A stretch of 64,000 bases of DNA, taken from NCBI GenBank assembly GCA_037013495.1, contig CM072806.1, positions 25,980,001 to 26,044,000 on the forward strand, given 5' to 3'. Origin of the DNA: Hippophae tibetana. Its lineage: Eukaryota; Streptophyta; Magnoliopsida; Rosales; Elaeagnaceae. Position 1 is the stretch's first letter; every line of letters starts with the position of its first letter. Made by a program: the position numbers and the translations under genes. The notes under the pieces are model-generated. The model saw only the letters and a program-made list of their open reading frames with translations. It ran no database searches and was not told where the DNA came from. Below are positions 1-12,539 of this stretch, piece by piece.

Positions 1-478
1 TATAAAAAATCTGTTAGAATTGTAGCATGCAAGTGAAGTTCCTAAATAAAAAGAAGTCTTTCAGTAAATTAATAAAGGGAAAGATCATTAGCCTCAACTT
101 TTATCATTTTTATCTGAGATTGATTTTTATTTAGAATATACGTAGGGTTAATACAGACAAACACATTTAATAAAGATTAATTTAAATTTATAATGGAGTA
201 AAAAGATCTAATATGCTTTATTTTATTCCCACAAAAAGAGAGAGTATATTCTTGTTAAAATACTCCTAAATCTTCTTCTTCATTTGCATATATTTTTTCT
301 ATTTTGTTTAAAGAATAAATGCTTAAACATGATCATAGGATGATTGAAATGGTGAAATTTTAAATTTTTACAATGAATTTTTTAATTTACTTAGTTTACT
401 AAATTAATATTAATTTAGATCTAGTGTTAAAATCTTAACATGACACTTGTGTATGTATTTTATCAATATATATATAAA
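1..478. other. AT-rich DNA without a recognised gene
   Basis: No open frame of note and no recognisable protein motif in any frame. The stretch is AT-rich and ends in a TA-rich run next to the MITE that starts at 479. Confidence 0.6.
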
Positions 479-645
479 GGATATGATCAGTGATCACAAT
501 TTTATTAAACAATTTTTTACATTTATATTTCAACGGTTTATATTTAAATGACTAATTTACTCTTCCATATCCCTCATATATCTCTACCGTCAAGATATGA
601 GAATGTAAAAAGTTTTGTAATAAATTAGAGCCACTGATCCTATCC
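479..645. repeat. MITE with about 58-bp terminal inverted repeats
   Basis: The first 58 bases (from GGATATGATCAGTG) pair with the reverse complement of the last 58 (GGATAGGATCAGTGG), ending near CAACGG/GACGG. The core is only about 50 bp and non-coding. Both sides carry a TATATATAA-like string, which could be a target duplication of about 9 bp; the low-complexity flank makes this uncertain. Long inverted ends and a 9-bp duplication would fit a Mutator-like MITE, but I cannot assign the family. Confidence 0.65.
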
Positions 646-666
646 TATATATAATGTAAGGCAGAA

Positions 667-954
667 TTTAGTAATGTAACTTTGATGTAAGGCTTACATA
701 TAAATTATGTGATGTATGCTTATTGAGTAATAGTATAACTTATGATATTGACTACTATAGAATATTGTCTCTGTGCCATGTCATCCACACACTCTCCAAG
801 AGTTTGGTAGTTTATTAGAAAGAGTGGCAGTGCACAAAACTTTACTAGTATTGTTTATACATTGATGCAATATACGTACTACATAGTATACTAATGAATG
901 AGTTTCTTTTTCCTAATCCTATTGTCTTTTCTACATTCACTATTGCGTTTTTCA
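667..954 (+). repeat. Copia-A 5' LTR
   Basis: Aligns by eye with 7584-7870 through shared blocks such as CACACTCTCCAAGA (CATACACTCTCCAAGA on the right) and the segment around TGATGTAAGGCTT/TGATGTAATGCTT. It ends in ...TTCA directly before a primer-binding site. The exact start is inferred from the right copy, which begins TGTTCTAATG. Confidence 0.6.
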
Positions 955-966
955 TGCTAACAGAGC
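955..966 (+). other. Copia-A primer-binding site (tRNA-Met type)
   Basis: TGCTAACAGAGC matches the plant copia consensus TGGTATCAGAGC at 10 of 12 positions and follows the LTR directly. An ATG with a short open run (ATGGCTCAACTT) follows at 971, as expected for a gag start, before the inner element cuts in. Confidence 0.55.
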
Positions 967-1005
967 TATGATGGCTCAACTTGTCACTTCACAAGTACTT
1001 GATAT

Positions 1006-2320
1006 TGTACATTAGACGAATGATGGAAATATTTGTAAACAAAACATATAAATGTAATTTTAGTTTCTAGAAGAATTTTTCAAAAATATTTTTCAAATTA
1101 AAGAAACTATCAAACTCCAACGAATAAATCTCGAGTATATATATGTTCTTATGCATATTAAATTTCATATTAGACACATAAAAACATTTTTCATCTAGGT
1201 CACTCAATCGATTGAGGTGAATAGATCGATTAGATCGATTGAGAATTGATCTACCTTGATTAAAAAGTCCCTAAATTATTCTTCAATTGAGATAGATCAA
1301 TAACGGTATTAATGTTAAATCGATCGAGCACTAGATTGATCAAAATTGAGTAGACCAATATACCTATTTCAAAATTTATTTTTTATTACCCTAGATCGAT
1401 CGACCTTTTGGCTCGATCAATTGAGCTTGATTTAGATCCAATAAGCAACTAGGTTTTAAACTTTAGCCTAATTTTTACTCGAGTAAATTTTAATTACTAT
1501 TTTCTTTATATTATAGACTGCTTTATGAATTGTTTAATAGACATAATCGTAATTGGACCTTAACATAACATTAGGGCTTCAATCTTTCATGTATAAAGAA
1601 CTTAATGCTCCATATTTTATTTAACCATAATTGAATTAACTTTTGCATTCTAAAGTTTATCTCTAATCTATTTTGTAAAAACTATTATGATATGCTTTTT
1701 TCATTAGTTAATTTATCAAATATTTTATGGTTGACTTTGATTGATTAACAAGCCTATAACATTTAAATTATTGTGCTTAAACATCTATTCTAGTGTTTTT
1801 AGTGATTTTGATTTATATGTTATTCTTTTAAATCACTTAGCTAGGGTTTTTCATTGTTTAATCCACTATAGGACACACTTTACACTTATGTTATTGTGCT
1901 AATTTTTTATGTATCAGCTGAACGAGTTTGATAACTCATGTGACTTGAGTTTATTGGAATGTTGGCCTGAATCAAAATACCTTGCTTGTGGAGACTATGA
2001 AATAAAGTAGAGGCTTGAAAATAGGTTACTTTGAGGCATTATTTTGATGGGTAGTTTGAATCCTTGTGTTGTAATTGAACATATTTTCATAGTCGATAGT
2101 TATATGATTCGATAGGCCATTGGTTTTTCTTTTAGGTCATTAGTATGGCCTAATTTTTTTCCACCTAAAATGTTATGTGTCAAGTTTTATTCATTTCTTC
2201 TTTATATTTATTACATATGATTGCATATCTGACCATTTGTGAAAATTTTAATTTGACATAATTTGATTAATTATCTATTCATCCCTCTAGTTAATTGGAT
2301 CTATAACATAAAAACTTTCA
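1006..2320 (+). repeat. Copia-B 5' LTR (1315 bp)
   Basis: Begins TGTACATTAGACG and ends ...AAAACTTTCA. Large parts match 4842-5856, for example ATGTAATTTTAGTTTCTAG near the start and the blocks around CCGAACGAGTTTGATAACTC-like text near 1920. A block at about 1200-1440 is rich in ATCGATCGA-type palindromes and recurs in the 3' copy at about 5037-5240. Confidence 0.8.
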
Positions 2321-2322
2321 AT

Positions 2323-2334
2323 TGGTATCAGAGC
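2323..2334 (+). other. Copia-B primer-binding site
   Basis: TGGTATCAGAGC, two bases after the LTR end, is an exact match to the plant copia site for initiator tRNA-Met. Confidence 0.9.
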
Positions 2335-2373
2335 AACTCACTATATACACTTAGTATTTCCGAAGACCTTTTT

Positions 2374-3330
2374 ATGGATTATTTTATTGAGGATGATGGC
2401 TTAGATGTTAAGGAATTTAAATCTTCTTTATTTCCAAATATAATGATAAAAGTTTTGAATAATTGTTTTCTAAATGTGTTAGAGTTATAGAAAAGAATAC
2501 TAATTTAAATGGAAAAGCTAAATAAACAACTTGAGACACATGAAAGCTTTTTTAATAAGTTAAAATAAGAGAATAATATTTTGCAAGAACAAAATAATAC
2601 TTTGAATTTGAGTGTGACAGGTTTGAAAGAAGAAAATAATAAGTTTGCTGTAGATAATAAAAAATTGGTGTAAGAGCTCAAAGAAACATATGAAGCTATG
2701 AAGAGGTTAACCATTGGAGCTGAAAGACTAAACAAACTCCTTAACTATGGAAAACCTTTTGGAGATAAAAGGGGGCTAGGATGTGTAGATGATCATATTA
2801 TACCATCCTCTTCAAAATCAATTGTATTTGTAAAACCCTTCAACCCTTCTTCATATGCGACACATTCACCTCTAACATCAAAGGCCACACTTGTAAGAGA
2901 TTCTAACTCTACTCTTATTGTTATTATTACACATAAAGAAGTGTTGTTCCTATAATATAAAAGATTGTTAAGCTTGTTCCTGTTATTCATGATTGTGGTA
3001 GGAAATGTCATATATGACCAAAGTGTAGATTTTTTATGAATGCTCTTAAATTCAATAATTCATTCCATGCTTCTAGTTATATGTATCTCCGATAAGTCAA
3101 CTAGAAAGCATGAAGTTGTTGGTTCAAAGAGGCAAGTGAATTTCAAAATATTTAATTTTAGGACTAATTATCATCCTACCATGCATGTTGCATTTTTATT
3201 CAATATAAATGTGAAATCTAAATGTAAGTCCAATAAAATTCCTATGACAACTAAGGTAATTGATTTCCAATCCAAAGATATAAAAAAATCAAAATTCAAG
3301 AAAGTGTAGGTTAAGAAAGATGATCTCTTG
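2374..3330 (+). pseudogene. Copia-B gag relic
   Basis: Gag packages the element RNA in the cytoplasm. One reading frame from the ATG at 2374 runs through several stops to about 3309. Its middle is a lysine/glutamate-rich, coiled-coil-like stretch (around 2510-2700), followed by LNKLLNYGKPFGDKRGLG at about 2728, a signature of gag proteins in SIRE-type plant copia elements. A damaged zinc knuckle (C-G-R-K-C-H-I-stop-P-K-C) lies at about 2990-3027, where glycine is replaced and a stop interrupts. The basic C-terminal tail (KKSKFKKV) ends the region. No protease follows. Family assignment rests on these motifs alone. Confidence 0.7.
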
Positions 3331-4829
3331 TAGTACATTCACTTTATCATTATTTATTATTCACCTAAATACTTTTATTTGAGTGTTTAATTGACCATAT
3401 GTGAGCATATGTATGTATGTCATTTTTATCTTTATTGATGTTTCTTTAGTTTTAAGCAAAATATAAATAAAAAAAATAAAAGAACAAAAAAGTGAGGGAA
3501 GTAGATTGCCTAACATTGACTTAAACATTACATGTTATCTTTATATTTATTGATTATGTATTATGAAAATGCATATTATAACTTATGCATTTACATATTT
3601 TTTACATCTAGTGATTGATGTTAACATGAACCTACTTATACATTCACTATACATATATATGTATGTCATACTTCAAGTTTATGATTAATATTGTGAGATT
3701 TGAGGGCTTGAGATAATCTTGAATATAAAATTATGTTTGAGTTCTATATTTCACTTTATAAAATGTTACTATAGAGATACATTTATTTTTGAGAGTGCTA
3801 CCTACTGTGTTGTGTGAAGCTACCGCAGTGAGTGAAAATGACTACCTCACAACTAGCGTGAAAATCATTATACTAGGTCTTTGGCTCTTGCATATTTCTT
3901 TAAAATAATAACAAATTTTTTTCTTGCACAAAAAGAAAGAGCCAAAATGGTTATACAAAAAGAAAATAAATAAACAATCTCTCACAAAAAAATAAATAAA
4001 TACAAGAGTGGAATACGAAAAAAGAAGTTAATTAAGTTCTCTATTGGTAAGTAAAATTTTATTATTTGTAGGTATGAATTCAATTGTAATTCTTTCATGA
4101 TATGTGATACTACTTTCTTTGAATTTTTCATAATTGATTATAAATGAACAAATTGACATCCTTTTACAATTTCAACACCTATTTTACTTTTGGTGATTAT
4201 CAATATGCCATCATATGTGTTAGTATGTCTGTATACCTTGTCAACGTATATTTATGTTGTCAATGAATAGTCACATTTTGAATAAAATTAATTTTTCTTT
4301 TGTGTGTACTATTGTAGTTATATTTAGCTAAGTCTATTATTCTCTATTCAAAAAAAATTATATATCAATTTTTATAAAATTTTGTTTTATTCTAATTTAT
4401 TTAGAAAAGTCGTAGAACTCAGGCAAGTTTATTTATTTTAGAGAACATAATGTTTTTAGCTCTTTGTTTTGATTGTTATTGAGCTTTTCAGAATAGTACT
4501 CTTTTTTTCAGTTATTACATACAGTACTTGTTTGCTCAACCTATTTATCATTGTTTCATAATTATATTATTTATTCATATGACATAAAGGGAGAAAGAGT
4601 CATTGAGCATTAATTGAAAATAGAAAAAAAGGAGAGTTATTTTTTGAAAATTTTCTTTGAGAGAGATTTCACATTGGGATAGTAATACTTAAAATTTTCT
4701 ATCTATTGTTACTCATCACTTATGTCTATTTGTTTTCTTTTCTGTTATTATATATATTGAACTAATAAACAATGAGTGTTTTGAGACAATTTGTGTAGTG
4801 AGAGAGATGTTTTATCATATAAATATGTC
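3331..4829 (+). other. Copia-B non-coding 3' internal region
   Basis: AT-rich with no coding motifs. In an intact element, pol would lie between gag and this spacer, so pol has been removed cleanly. AATGAGGAGA at 4831-4840 is a likely polypurine tract just before the 3' LTR. Confidence 0.55.
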
Positions 4830-4841
4830 AAATGAGGAGAT

Positions 4842-5856
4842 TGTAAGGTATATGAGTGTCGACGATATTCGTGAAAAAAAATATCCAAATGTAATTTTAG
4901 TTTCTAGGTGAGTTTTTCAATAATATTTTCAAGCCAAAAAAACTATCAAACTCCAATGAACACATCTCAAGTGTATATATATGCTCTTATGTATGTTAAG
5001 TTTCATATTATACATACATAAATATTTTGCAGATGGGTCACTCAATTGATCGAGGTGAGTAGATCGATCGAAAATTGATCTACCTTGATTAAAAAGTCCC
5101 TCAATTAATCTTCAATTGAGTAGATTGATCTACTTGTTTCAAAATTTATTTTTTATTAGCTAAATCGATCGATAATTAGTTATATCAATCGACCTTTTTA
5201 ACTTGATCAATTGAGCATGACTTATATCGATTGAGCAGCTAGGTTTTAAACTTTAACATAATTTTTACTCAAGTCAAATATTGTAATTATATTTTGTCAC
5301 TATTATTTACTATTTTATGAATTGTTTAATAGACAAAATTGTAATTAGATCTTAATATAGCATTAGGGTTTCAATATTTCATATATAAAGAACCTAATAC
5401 TTCATATTTCATTTAACCACAATTTAATTAACTTTTATATTCTAAGCTTTATCTTTAAATATATTTAGAATTTTTAATTGTTTAATCCACTATAAGAAAC
5501 ACTTTACACTTGTGTTATCATGTTAACTTTTTAAGTGCCAGATGAACGGGTTCGATAACTCGTGTGACTCAAGTTTATCAGAGCTTTGGTCTGGATCTAA
5601 ACACCTTACTTGTGGAGATTGTGAAAGAAAGTGGAGGCTGGTAAGTAGGTTACTTAAGGGCATTAACTTGGTGGGTAGTTTTGAGTCCTTGTCTTATAAT
5701 CGAACATATTTTCATAGTAGATAATTAGGTGGTCCGATAGGTCGATGATTTTCCTCTTAGGTCATTTTTGTGGCCGAAATTGTTTTCACCTAAAATATCA
5801 TGTATCAATTTTTATTTTTATTTACTTTATATTTATTGCACATGATTGCATGTTAT
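4842..5856 (+). repeat. Copia-B 3' LTR, truncated at its 3' end
   Basis: Begins TGTAAGGTATATGAG after the purine tract and aligns with the 5' LTR to about TGATTGCATG (5855). The last 100 or so bases of the 5' copy, including the CTATTCATCCCTCTAG string, are absent. The two copies differ by many substitutions and indels, so the insertion is old. Confidence 0.7.
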
Positions 5857-5878
5857 GGATATATGATTATCTATTACG

Positions 5879-7570
5879 TTGAGAGGTGGTCTACCTTTGC
5901 CTTATTGGTTCTATGGATTTCATATGACTTCTAATCTCATAAATAGAATGTCTTCACGTGTGTTTGATAATGTAAGTCCTTTTGAGCTGTTGTTCAATAA
6001 TAAGCTTGGTTATTTTCATCTTAAAGTGTTTAGGTGCTTATGTTATCCTTATACAAGACCCTTTACACCAAGCTAGACTTAAAATCAATTCTTTATCTCT
6101 TCTTAGGTTATCCTTTACGTCAAAAGGATATATGTGTCTTAATCAAACTTTTAAGAAAATATACTCTATTCCCCATGTTATGTTCCATCAAGAGCATTTC
6201 CCTTTACTTCAAATGTATCAAGAACATACTAGCTTACCTAGTTTTGATCAGTGCCATCTTCCACCTATTCATTTTGTCCATATCCATAGACCAACAATCA
6301 ATATAAAACCATTTCTTTCATTTTTTATCGTCTGAATCATCTATCATATATAGTACATGAGTTTTTATGGTAATTAGATGTGAATAATGTTTTTCTTAAT
6401 ATAGAGTTAGAGGAATAGGTTTACATATGACAACTTGAGGGCTTTTTTTTATTAAAGATACCCATACTATGTGTGCTAGCTAAAAATGACCTTATATAGT
6501 TTAAAAGAGGCACCTAAGGCTTGGTATACAAAGCTTAGTAGCTTTCTTTTTCTTGAGTTTCAAGAATTGAACAATTGATACATCAACAATGATGTTGAAT
6601 AATGATATTTATAAAGTTATTATTTTGATCTATACAAATTATAGTTTGATCATTAGGAATGATTCTTTGTGCATTCAGTAGTTAATTTCAAGGTGGCATA
6701 ACATGTTTTTTTGAAATATTTTACCAAGCTTCATTATTTTCTTGTTATAGAAGTGTCCAAAATTGAGATAGATTTTCATCTTAGTCATACATAAAACAAG
6801 TCTTGGAAAAAATTCAATTGAATTAATCTAAATTTATATTTACACCTATGGCTCATGGTATAGCACCTTCAAAAAATATGTCCAAACTTTGGAGGATTTA
6901 GCTTAATATAGGTCAATAGTATAAGCATTGTAGTATTATACCTCTAATAGACTTGATATTGCCTACACTATTAATGAGTTTTTTTAGCTTTTAAAATGTC
7001 AAATTGATATTCAATGGAAAACTATGAAATGACTTATGATATATGTTAAAGGGCCCATTCACTCATGTGATTCAATTATAGAAGAATGATCCAATTCAAC
7101 TCATTTCTTACACTAATATAGATTGTTCTGATTGTCGTGATGATAAAAGATGGACTTGTGTTTTGTGTGTCTTCTTAGGATGTTCATTAGTGTCATAGAT
7201 TTCAAGGAAGCATAAGGTGGTTTTTCGTTCTTCCATTCAATTTGAAGTTCACATATTTGCTTTGATAGTTTCATATATTCTATGGATTAAGAATTTTCTC
7301 AATGACTTAAAAGTTTCTCTTACTAGTGTTTCTTCTGTCTATTATGACAACACGACAATTAAGTGTCTAGCTAAGCATCACGTTTTATATTCTCATATTA
7401 AACAAGTTGAGATGGATTTTCATTTTATCAAAGAAAAAGTTTTAAACGGTGAATTATTGGTGGATTATACTCGATCTTAAGAGCAACCTAAAAAAATATG
7501 ATTAAGTCGTTAAGTAATATGCCTCTTGAAGAATTAAGAACCAAGTTCAAGGACTTAAACTTGATGATGG
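5879..7570 (+). pseudogene. Copia-A pol relic: integrase C-terminal half, RT, RNase H
   Basis: Integrase remains at 5885-6330: LPLPYWFYGFH, INRMSSRVFDNVSPFELLF and HLKVFRCLCYPYTRPF match the part after the catalytic core, then FLGYPLRQK in a second frame. RT remnants include LKEAPKAWYTKLSSFLF (about 6507). The catalytic Y-V-D-D box is replaced by IYTNYSLIIRNDS near 6633. RNase H is clearer at 7217-7480 (VYYDNTTIKCLAKHHVL, EVDFHFI-like text, EKVLNGELLVDYTRS), ending in LEELRTKFKDLNL at about 7527. Many stops and frameshifts. It cannot make functional protein. Confidence 0.8.
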
Positions 7571-7583
7571 TTATAAGGTAGAA

Positions 7584-7870
7584 TGTTCTAATGTTGTTTG
7601 ATGTAATGCTTATATATGAACTATGTAATGTTTCTTTTTACTCAGTAATAATATATTCACTAGTATAAAGTATTATATCCTAGCCATACCAACCATACAC
7701 TCTCCAAGATTTTGTAAATTTGTTAGAGAGAAATGGTGCACCTAATTTTAATGATATTGTCTATGTATAGATCTAATATACTAAACACTAATACTAATTA
7801 ATATTGAATGATGTTTCATCTTCTTATGTTCCAAATTACATGCACTCTTATAATTAAAACTTTGTAAGTA
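7584..7870 (+). repeat. Copia-A 3' LTR
   Basis: Starts TGTTCTAATG about 40 bases after the end of the RNase H relic and a purine-rich run at 7563-7583. Its match to 667-954 identifies it. The right boundary is set by length only. Confidence 0.55.
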
Positions 7871-9004
7871 TTACTTTATAGAATTTTGATAATTACTTTT
7901 GTTATCTTTTTGTTTAAATTTGTTTTCAAGAAGGAAATAAAAAAAGAGTGGATGTGAATGTATAAGATGGATTGGAGTGTGAGAAGGTGAAATGACGAAG
8001 AGATAGGTAGTGTGTCGATGGTGACTCAAATCACATGATTAAATTTTTGTGGAAAGTATTATATACTATAAAATTATACATAATTGGTTTTTATTAAAAA
8101 TATTTACGTGAATTTTTTTATATTCATTTCAAATTTTTGATATATAAATTTTTTCTATTTTTGAAAAAAAATCTTAGAAGTCTAATAGGTTTAAATAAAT
8201 TCAATAGTTAATTCCACTCACTTTTAGATAATGTTTAAAAATTCTATTAAATTTGAAAAATGTGATACTATAAATATGTGAATATATCTAGTCTTTTTTT
8301 TTCAACCTAATAAACCTATGTTGTCCTATTTTTTATACCTAGCAGACATATGGTGTATCACTTGTGGTATAATAGAAGTATGTTAAATTTAAAAATTGAG
8401 ACATTATAGATCAGTTAAGATTTTTGATATTTTTAACTTGTAAACATAATGGACTTTTATAATACTATCTATATATTAAAATTATATAATTTATTAAAAT
8501 TAATGAATTAACTCAGCACCTATATTTTATGGATCACTATCAGTAAATGCATACATCAAAAATTAAAGTCCACATATATATTTTTTTATCATTTTTTTCT
8601 CCGTATATTTATCGTATATTAGTGAAAAAATAACAACCCAAGTATTTTTTTCAATAAAAATGTGGGCTTATGTTTATTTTATGAAAAGGAGACTTAATTA
8701 ATTTTTAATCTTAAACCCTTTAATCTAATTTTCATAATTTTTTATTTTGATAAAAAGATGACTTAATTGCCATTCCTACGCTCTTATATGAAAGGGAAGT
8801 TGCTCGTAACAATATTTATTTCACAAGCATTGTTTGATAATTTTTTGTTTTTTACTTTATAACTGCCTAATAATACAAAATGGGTTAATAATATTAGAGA
8901 TGAAAAAACAAATCCATAGAAAATAAAGCAAAAATGAAAATGTGTGAACTCGTCATCTCCCTTGACAAAATGATAGGCTGAAAAGACATATTTTTATAGC
9001 AATC

Positions 9005-9440
9005 ATACTAAAATATTACAGAGTAATATAAATTCTTATATTTTAACATAAAAATATATTTAAATTCTCTCCCATTAAATTAAATAGATTATTTTATTTT
9101 TTAAAAAATATTATTTAATCTTTTATATTTTAAAAAATTCAAAAAAAAATGACAAAAACAATTTTTTATTAATATATTGAATAAAATAATATTATTTTAT
9201 TAATGAAAGAATAAAAATAACTTTTTATTATAATATTGAGTAAATAGTTAAAATTTATAATAAAATAATTAAAATATTAAATAAATACTAAAATTTGTCA
9301 TTCTTTTATATATTTTACAAAATATAAGAGACTAAATAATATTTTTAATAATATAATAAATTAATTAACATAAATTTATAATATAAGAGACTTCTACAGT
9401 AACTTAACCCAATTCTAATAGTTTAAATTTAATGGAGTAA
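9005..9440. repeat. Possible AT-rich foldback element
   Basis: The left arm (from TATTACAGAGTAATAT) and the reverse complement of the right end (from GTTACTGTAGAAGTCTC) share an order of motifs such as AAAAATATTATTTA followed by CTTTTATATTTT (left) or CTCTTATATTTT (right). Such AT-rich DNA pairs by chance, so support is moderate at best. Confidence 0.35.
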
Positions 9441-11039
9441 TTTTCACACTTTTATCTTTTATAAATCTTAATCGTTAATATATGAGAGTGTAAAAAATTA
9501 GGGATGTTAATACCAAGAAAAACTTGTATAAAAATTATGGTTTTTGATACAAGGATGAAAAATTTGAATAGATTTTCGCCACGATATTTTTATTTTACAC
9601 ATTTTTATATCATAATATGATATCTATATCTTTTGTCTAAATTATCGTAAAATTATCGAAAATATTGATAAATATTATATTAATGTTATAACATATATAT
9701 TACATTCGTTATGTTATCCTAACTACGAGTACTTTTAAAAATAAATAATCAATATAATTCATTTTTATGTAGTAAAGATTTATCTATATATTATAGTTAA
9801 TACAATTAGATAGTAAATTTAATTATTTCAAATCTTTTAATTTTTTATCATATAATATTTTACAAATTTTTTTATAATTTTTTTATTAATTGATTAATAT
9901 AAATATTATAAGTATTTAAAAATACATATATTAAATAAAAATTTAGACTAAAATATAAGTAATTGATTGTTTTGATGTTATTACCAAGTTTTATAAAATA
10001 ATTAGAGTTTGTAATCATTTTCATGATTTTTTTTCAAATTTTTTGTAGAAAATCATAATGGACAATAACATTTAAAATGTTAGTAAATAATATAAGTAAA
10101 AATAAGGAAAAAAGTTAAAAATACAATAAGAAATATAATGTTTTTGATTATGAAATGAAAAGAAAAAAAAAAGATATATATTTTATTTATTATATTTTAA
10201 AATCCTAAATCTTCGGTGAATCTTGTATTGTTTTTTTTAATTCTTTAATTATTTTATACATAAATATAAAATATCTATAAATTAAATATATTTTATGAAT
10301 AATTATTTTAATAATTTTATTATGTATTGATTTTAAATTATTATCTGAATCTTGTAATCATTGTATTTTTTTATATACTAATAAATATCAAAATATGAAT
10401 AAAATAAATTTATTTATTTTGAATAATTATTTTGATACTTTTATTGTATATTGACATTATATATAACTTTGAATAATTTTTTTAATTTTATATAATTCAT
10501 ACTTATTCATTTAATAAGTAACTGAGATGATTATATTTTTATTAAATTAATTATTTTTTTGTTAATATCATATCATATTCTAAGTAAATTTATAAATATT
10601 TAACTATTATATTTTTAAGTAAAAATAATTCTTAATAAAAATTATTAAGAAATATAATAATAATTCTTAACAATTATATAATAAAAATAACTTAAAAGAC
10701 AAAATATGTAAAAAGATTTTTTATTTTATAAAATAAATATTTTTTTAAAATAATAATAATTATTAAAAAATAATTAATATTCTTAAATATTTATTAAATT
10801 TAAATCATCTCTAAGTATTTTTTGCGCAAGTTCAAAACTGTTGTTTTCATAAAAAGAGACTTAGTTATATTTTTTTAAATAATCGCTTAAGTGTACCTTT
10901 TTATTGAAAAAAAAAAACCTAAAATGCGTTTATACTATAATAATCGCTTATACAGTCACACGAGAATTGTACTCGTTGTGGGGTCTAAAGGTGTAAAAAG
11001 GGTGATAAGACAAAATTGAGAGGAGACAAATTAGAAATT

Positions 11040-11340
11040 AAATGTTGAAATCTGGGGTTGAAGAGATGTCAACGTCTTCATATCTAACTAAGGATCTCAC
11101 TGGACCCCACTCTTTCTCTTCTGTCTGCTTTGCCTCCTCGTGATATGCTCCAGCTGTTTCTTTATGGGTTTCTTCGTTTTCTTCTAACGGATCCTATATA
11201 TCTTTCTACATTATTTCACGCCATATCAAAATTTTACAAAATTATTATTATTATTATTATTATTACACTTGTAATTCGTTTTCTCTTTCTTCTCTAATCT
11301 TATCATATTTTATTCTCTTCTTTTTTATTTTTTATTTTCC
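11040..11340 (+). promoter_or_regulatory. Promoter-like block without a downstream gene
   Basis: A region of normal base composition inside AT-rich spacer, with GGACCCCACT (about 11,102), a pyrimidine-rich stretch, CCTATATATC as a possible TATA box near 11,191, and CT-rich leader-like DNA after it. No plausible coding exon follows on the + strand before the pararetrovirus. It could be a leftover gene promoter or a chance resemblance. Confidence 0.2.
11241..11265. repeat. (ATT)n microsatellite
   Basis: About eight perfect ATT units. Confidence 0.9.
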
Positions 11341-12539
11341 TTAAAGTGAAAAAGTAGGTATGATAATATTAATTGCGTTCCAGCTAAACAAATATTAAAT
11401 TTTAATTAAAATGTTTTTTTATTATTTATATACATTTAATTAATTATCATGATATAATTAATTAATTATTTTCACGTTTTATTTTTATAATTTAATATAT
11501 ATAATATTATTCAAATTTTATGAAAACATCATTGGGGTAGATATCGGTAATAAATTATCACTTTCATATTTTACTTTTAAGAAAATTCATTTTAAATGCG
11601 GTACAATCATGTACTTTGAAGTTTAGACAATTTTTTCTTTTTATCAATAGAAATTTATAAAATTTTATTACATAAATTTATAATATTGTATACTCAATTT
11701 TCATGGGAAAATATTATTTTATTTGAATTTTTTTATTATTAAAAAATTTAACATATATTTTAATTTTAAATACAATTCAATTAAATATTTAAATTTAATT
11801 AAATACTGTTTAAATTTAATTAGTGTTATTTTAATTATTATAAATTTTAACTGTATTATTTTTATATTTCTTAAAAAATAATTCTCTCTTTTTTTTCTCA
11901 CAAATTTATATTATTTTTTTATTTTTTAAAATAATTATACTACATCGACGTAGATTTATAACGAGGCATTTAAATCTCAATCCTCTGTGTTCAAAACAAA
12001 GAAAATATATTATTGTAATAAAAGAAAATTGGTACGAAATCCATACTCTTAATGACATATTTACCAGCATCAATACTCTTTGGGACTATTCTCGGGCCCA
12101 AATTGTGCAAGATTCAGTGAGATTATGATCTCGCTATGAGATGGGCTATTTGTTATAAAGCCCAGGAAATTGAAGCCACTAATGGGTCTATCTGTTTGGA
12201 TCAAATGTTCGTGAACACTTTTTTTTAGAGCTACTAATGACGTCCACTACTTGTGATTAAATACATACTCCATATCTTTTTTAAAAAAATTATAAAATAA
12301 AAACAATAATTTTACAAGACCTTACAAAATAAAAAGTAATAATTTGTAAGTCTTAAAAATAAACTATTTTTTTTACATTATTCTTAAAATGATAGAAATA
12401 ATAAAAAATAAAAATATAAAAATATAAGACATTTTAAGATATTTATCACAAGAAATGATAATTAGCAAAATAAAATAAAAAAATTAAAGAAATACAAAAA
12501 GCAAGATTAAATCTCAAAAAAGAGATGTATTTAAATATT

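Larger units (their letters stand above)
1006..5856 (+). mobile_element. Copia-B: gag-only long-LTR copia derivative nested in Copia-A
   Basis: LTRs at 1006-2320 and 4842-5856 flank about 2.5 kb holding a gag relic and no protease, integrase, RT or RNase H. The LTR 3' end (a CTATTCATCCCTCTAG-type string, then ...CTTTCA) and the primer site TGGTATCAGAGC are typical of long-LTR, SIRE-like plant copia elements. The 3' LTR lacks its last 100 or so bases, and Copia-A coding sequence starts right after it. GATAT precedes the 5' LTR, but its partner cannot be checked because the 3' end is lost. Confidence 0.75.
667..7870 (+). mobile_element. Copia-A: degraded Ty1/copia retrotransposon, interrupted by Copia-B
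   Basis: Related sequences of about 290 bp lie at 667-954 and 7584-7870. A tRNA-Met-type primer site follows the left copy, and an integrase-RT-RNase H relic in + orientation precedes the right copy. Another element (1006-5856) sits just after the primer site and the presumed gag start. Gag, protease and the N-terminal half of integrase are missing, probably lost with the end of the inner element's 3' LTR. Order and orientation support one outer element, but divergence between its ends is considerable. Confidence 0.7.
7871..12539. other. AT-rich intergenic spacer
   Basis: No frame carries a recognisable protein. Long A/T runs give only low-complexity lysine/isoleucine-rich translations. It contains a possible foldback repeat (9005-9440), a promoter-like block (11,040-11,340) and a short (ATT)n microsatellite. 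Confidence 0.6.

Noticed and set aside
11719..11901. 60-codon lysine/isoleucine-rich frame on the - strand
   Set aside because: Expected by chance in DNA this AT-rich; no motif.
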